NCBI GenBank assembly: GCA_047973085.1
Contig: JBKEBI010000011.1
Location: 1 to 44,949, forward strand
Length of the DNA: 44,949 bases
Direction of reading: 5' to 3'
Origin: JBKEDG01 sp047973085
Lineage (GTDB): Bacteria > Bacillota_I > Bacilli_A > JBKEDG01
Part shown: piece by piece, positions 43,799-44,949 of the stretch
Layout: each line of letters starts with the position of its first letter
Position numbering within the stretch: position 1 is the first letter of the stretch
Position numbers and translations under genes: made by a program
The notes under the pieces: generated by a model
Databases searched by the model: none
The model's input: only the letters and a program-made list of their open reading frames with translations
What the model was told of the DNA's origin: nothing

Positions 43799-44749
43799 AT
43801 GCATATTATTAAAAAAATAAAAATTTCAGGAATTATTTTAGTTCTATCTTGTATATTTTTAGCATTGATTTTTTCATATAATAAAAGAGTGAATATTGTT
43901 GTCGATGGTAAAGAAAAAGTATATTATACAAATGCTATTGGACATGAATTTTTAGCTGATTCAATTGCAGAAGAACAAGGTTTTGATGATTATATTTATG
44001 AAGTGAAATTTAATGATTCTCTTGTTATTAATAATGAGTATGTAGAAATTAATAGTAAAAAAACTGTAGAGGTTCAACTTGAAGGTGAACAAAAATTTGT
44101 TGAAACATATAGTAACACTACTGAAGAATTAGTTGAAGATCTTGATTTAGAGGAAAGTGAAGGCGTAGAATATATGCCTACAGTTATTGCATCTTTAAAA
44201 AGTGTTGATACTGTAAAGATTGTAAAACTTGAAACTGTAATAGAAGAAGTTAGTTCAGTAGAAGATATGGATCAAGTTACTGTGGAAGATTCTAGTCTTT
44301 ATAAGGGATCAACAACAGTCTTAAATGAAGGTGTTCCAAGCGAGTACAATAATACTTACAAAATTGTTTATTATGATGGTGAAGAATATTATAGAGAATT
44401 AGTAGATAAAGTATTAGTAAAAGAAGGTACTCCTAAAACAGTACGAGTGGGAACAAAAGAAGTACCAACTGTTGCTGCAAACTATGCAAGTGGTGATTCT
44501 GTTTGGGATAGCATTGCTGCATGTGAATCTGGCGGTAATTGGGCTATTAATACTGGAAATGGATATTATGGTGGTCTACAATTTAGTGGTGCAACTTGGA
44601 ATACAGCTTCAAGTGCTGTAGGTATTAGTGCTGATTATGCACATCTTGCTAGTAGAGAAGAACAAATTATTGCAGCAGAATGGATACTTAGTAGGAGTAG
44701 TTGGCAACAACAATGGCCTTCATGTAGTAAGCAATTAGGTTTATGGTAA
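43799..44749 (+). CDS. Rpf-type transglycosylase-like cell-wall protein (DUF348-G5-Rpf)
   Basis: A secreted or membrane-anchored 316-aa protein. An N-terminal hydrophobic segment (about residues 8-26) is followed by DUF348-like sequence (NIVVDGKEKVYYTNA), a G5-like domain (about 140-222) and a C-terminal Rpf/transglycosylase-like domain (233-316). The last has WDSIAACESGGNWAINTGNGYYGG with catalytic Glu243, and a Cys pair C242/C309 matching the disulfide of actinobacterial Rpf proteins. It should cleave peptidoglycan glycan strands. The architecture equals that of mycobacterial and Micrococcus RpfB. The RBS is TGGAG 8 nt before ATG 43799. It has its own promoter and terminator. Confidence 0.88.
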   Translation: MHIIKKIKISGIILVLSCIFLALIFSYNKRVNIVVDGKEKVYYTNAIGHEFLADSIAEEQGFDDYIYEVKFNDSLVINNEYVEINSKKTVEVQLEGEQKFVETYSNTTEELVEDLDLEESEGVEYMPTVIASLKSVDTVKIVKLETVIEEVSSVEDMDQVTVEDSSLYKGSTTVLNEGVPSEYNNTYKIVYYDGEEYYRELVDKVLVKEGTPKTVRVGTKEVPTVAANYASGDSVWDSIAACESGGNWAINTGNGYYGGLQFSGATWNTASSAVGISADYAHLASREEQIIAAEWILSRSSWQQQWPSCSKQLGLW

Positions 44750-44757
44750 ATATATTT

Positions 44758-44808
44758 AAACTTTTTCAAAGTATGGAAACTTATTTGAAAAAGTTTTTTT
44801 ATTTTTTT
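44758..44808 (+). terminator. terminator of the Rpf-like gene
   Basis: A perfect 13-bp stem (AAACTTTTTCAAA with TTTGAAAAAGTTT), a 13-nt loop and a long T-tract. Confidence 0.9.
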
Positions 44809-44832
44809 ATTATAAAAAAAACTATTATAAAA

Positions 44833-44930
44833 AACTTCATAACTTAGTATGAAGTTTCAGACTGTAGACAAAAAGTATTGCTATTTATCCTATGTGGATG
44901 AATTCCAATGCTTTTGTTATATTTATATGC
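44833..44930 (+). repeat. structured intergenic repeat, right copy
   Basis: A perfect 9-bp hairpin (AACTTCATA/TATGAAGTT, 44833-44856) is followed directly by TCAGACTGTAGACAAA (44857-44872), which matches 15 of 16 bases of the minus-strand copy at 87-102. Further pairing is possible between about 44868-44880 (ACAAAAAGTATTG) and 44908-44920 (CAATGCTTTTGT), with an inner ATCC/GGAT. The remaining bases to 44949 show nothing I can identify. Confidence 0.5.
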
Positions 44931-44949
44931 ATATTTCACTAATATTGCC

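Overview
The window looks like chromosomal DNA from a low-GC member of the Firmicutes, class Bacilli. By eye the sequence is strongly AT-rich, coding regions use A/T-ending codons, ribosome binding sites are strong (AGGAGG type), and sigma-A-like promoters with 17-bp spacers recur. The septation regulator EzrA, and the order rpsD - ezrA - cysteine desulfurase - thiI, resemble Bacillales. A Gemella-like placement is only a guess. UGA is a stop codon here: Trp is TGG, and ppdK, ybeY and the CoA-activase gene end in TGA.

Layout. (1) 1-4340: a structured intergenic repeat, then lysS and a class II (B12-dependent) ribonucleotide reductase gene, nrdJ. (2) 4344-6448: glyA converging on rpsD, which has its own promoter and a leader of about 140 nt. 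(3) 6489-24430: a 17.9-kb run of seventeen co-oriented, mostly overlapping genes: ezrA, cysteine desulfurase, thiI, an FAD oxidoreductase, purA, folD, the PPDK regulatory protein, ppdK, a C-terminally membrane-anchored acidic protein, cmk (broken by an in-frame TGA), der, gpsA, a Ktr-type RCK protein, ybeY, cdd, era and recO. It mixes division, tRNA thiolation, purine, folate and pyrimidine metabolism, the PEP/pyruvate switch and ribosome assembly. (4) 24483-27296: a minus-strand operon of an M20 amidohydrolase, a DUF5058-like membrane protein and a second membrane protein. The first two are each frameshifted in a homopolymer run. (5) 27311-30436: an SRPBCC-like gene and an HD-domain gene driven by face-to-face promoters sharing one -35 heptamer, followed by a divergent truA. 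The HD protein has lost its HD dyad. (6) 30423-33937: NAD salvage (pncA, pncB) and glpK. (7) 33944-37688: a DUF2284-like Cys-rich protein, a PhzF-family protein, trpS and pepA. (8) 37784-44949: a large lipase-like protein with a helical C-terminal half (possible reverse-LXG type VII substrate), a 1404-aa acyl-CoA dehydratase activase-related protein, an Rpf-type cell-wall hydrolase with actinobacterial RpfB-like architecture, a strong terminator, and a second copy of the repeat seen at the left edge.

Most of the window is housekeeping. The parts that merit a second look are the lipase-like protein, the HD pseudo-enzyme with its promoter arrangement, the Rpf-like protein, the FolD lacking its catalytic lysine, the three broken genes, and the repeat found at both ends. 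I saw no rRNA, tRNA, CRISPR array, insertion sequence or prophage gene.
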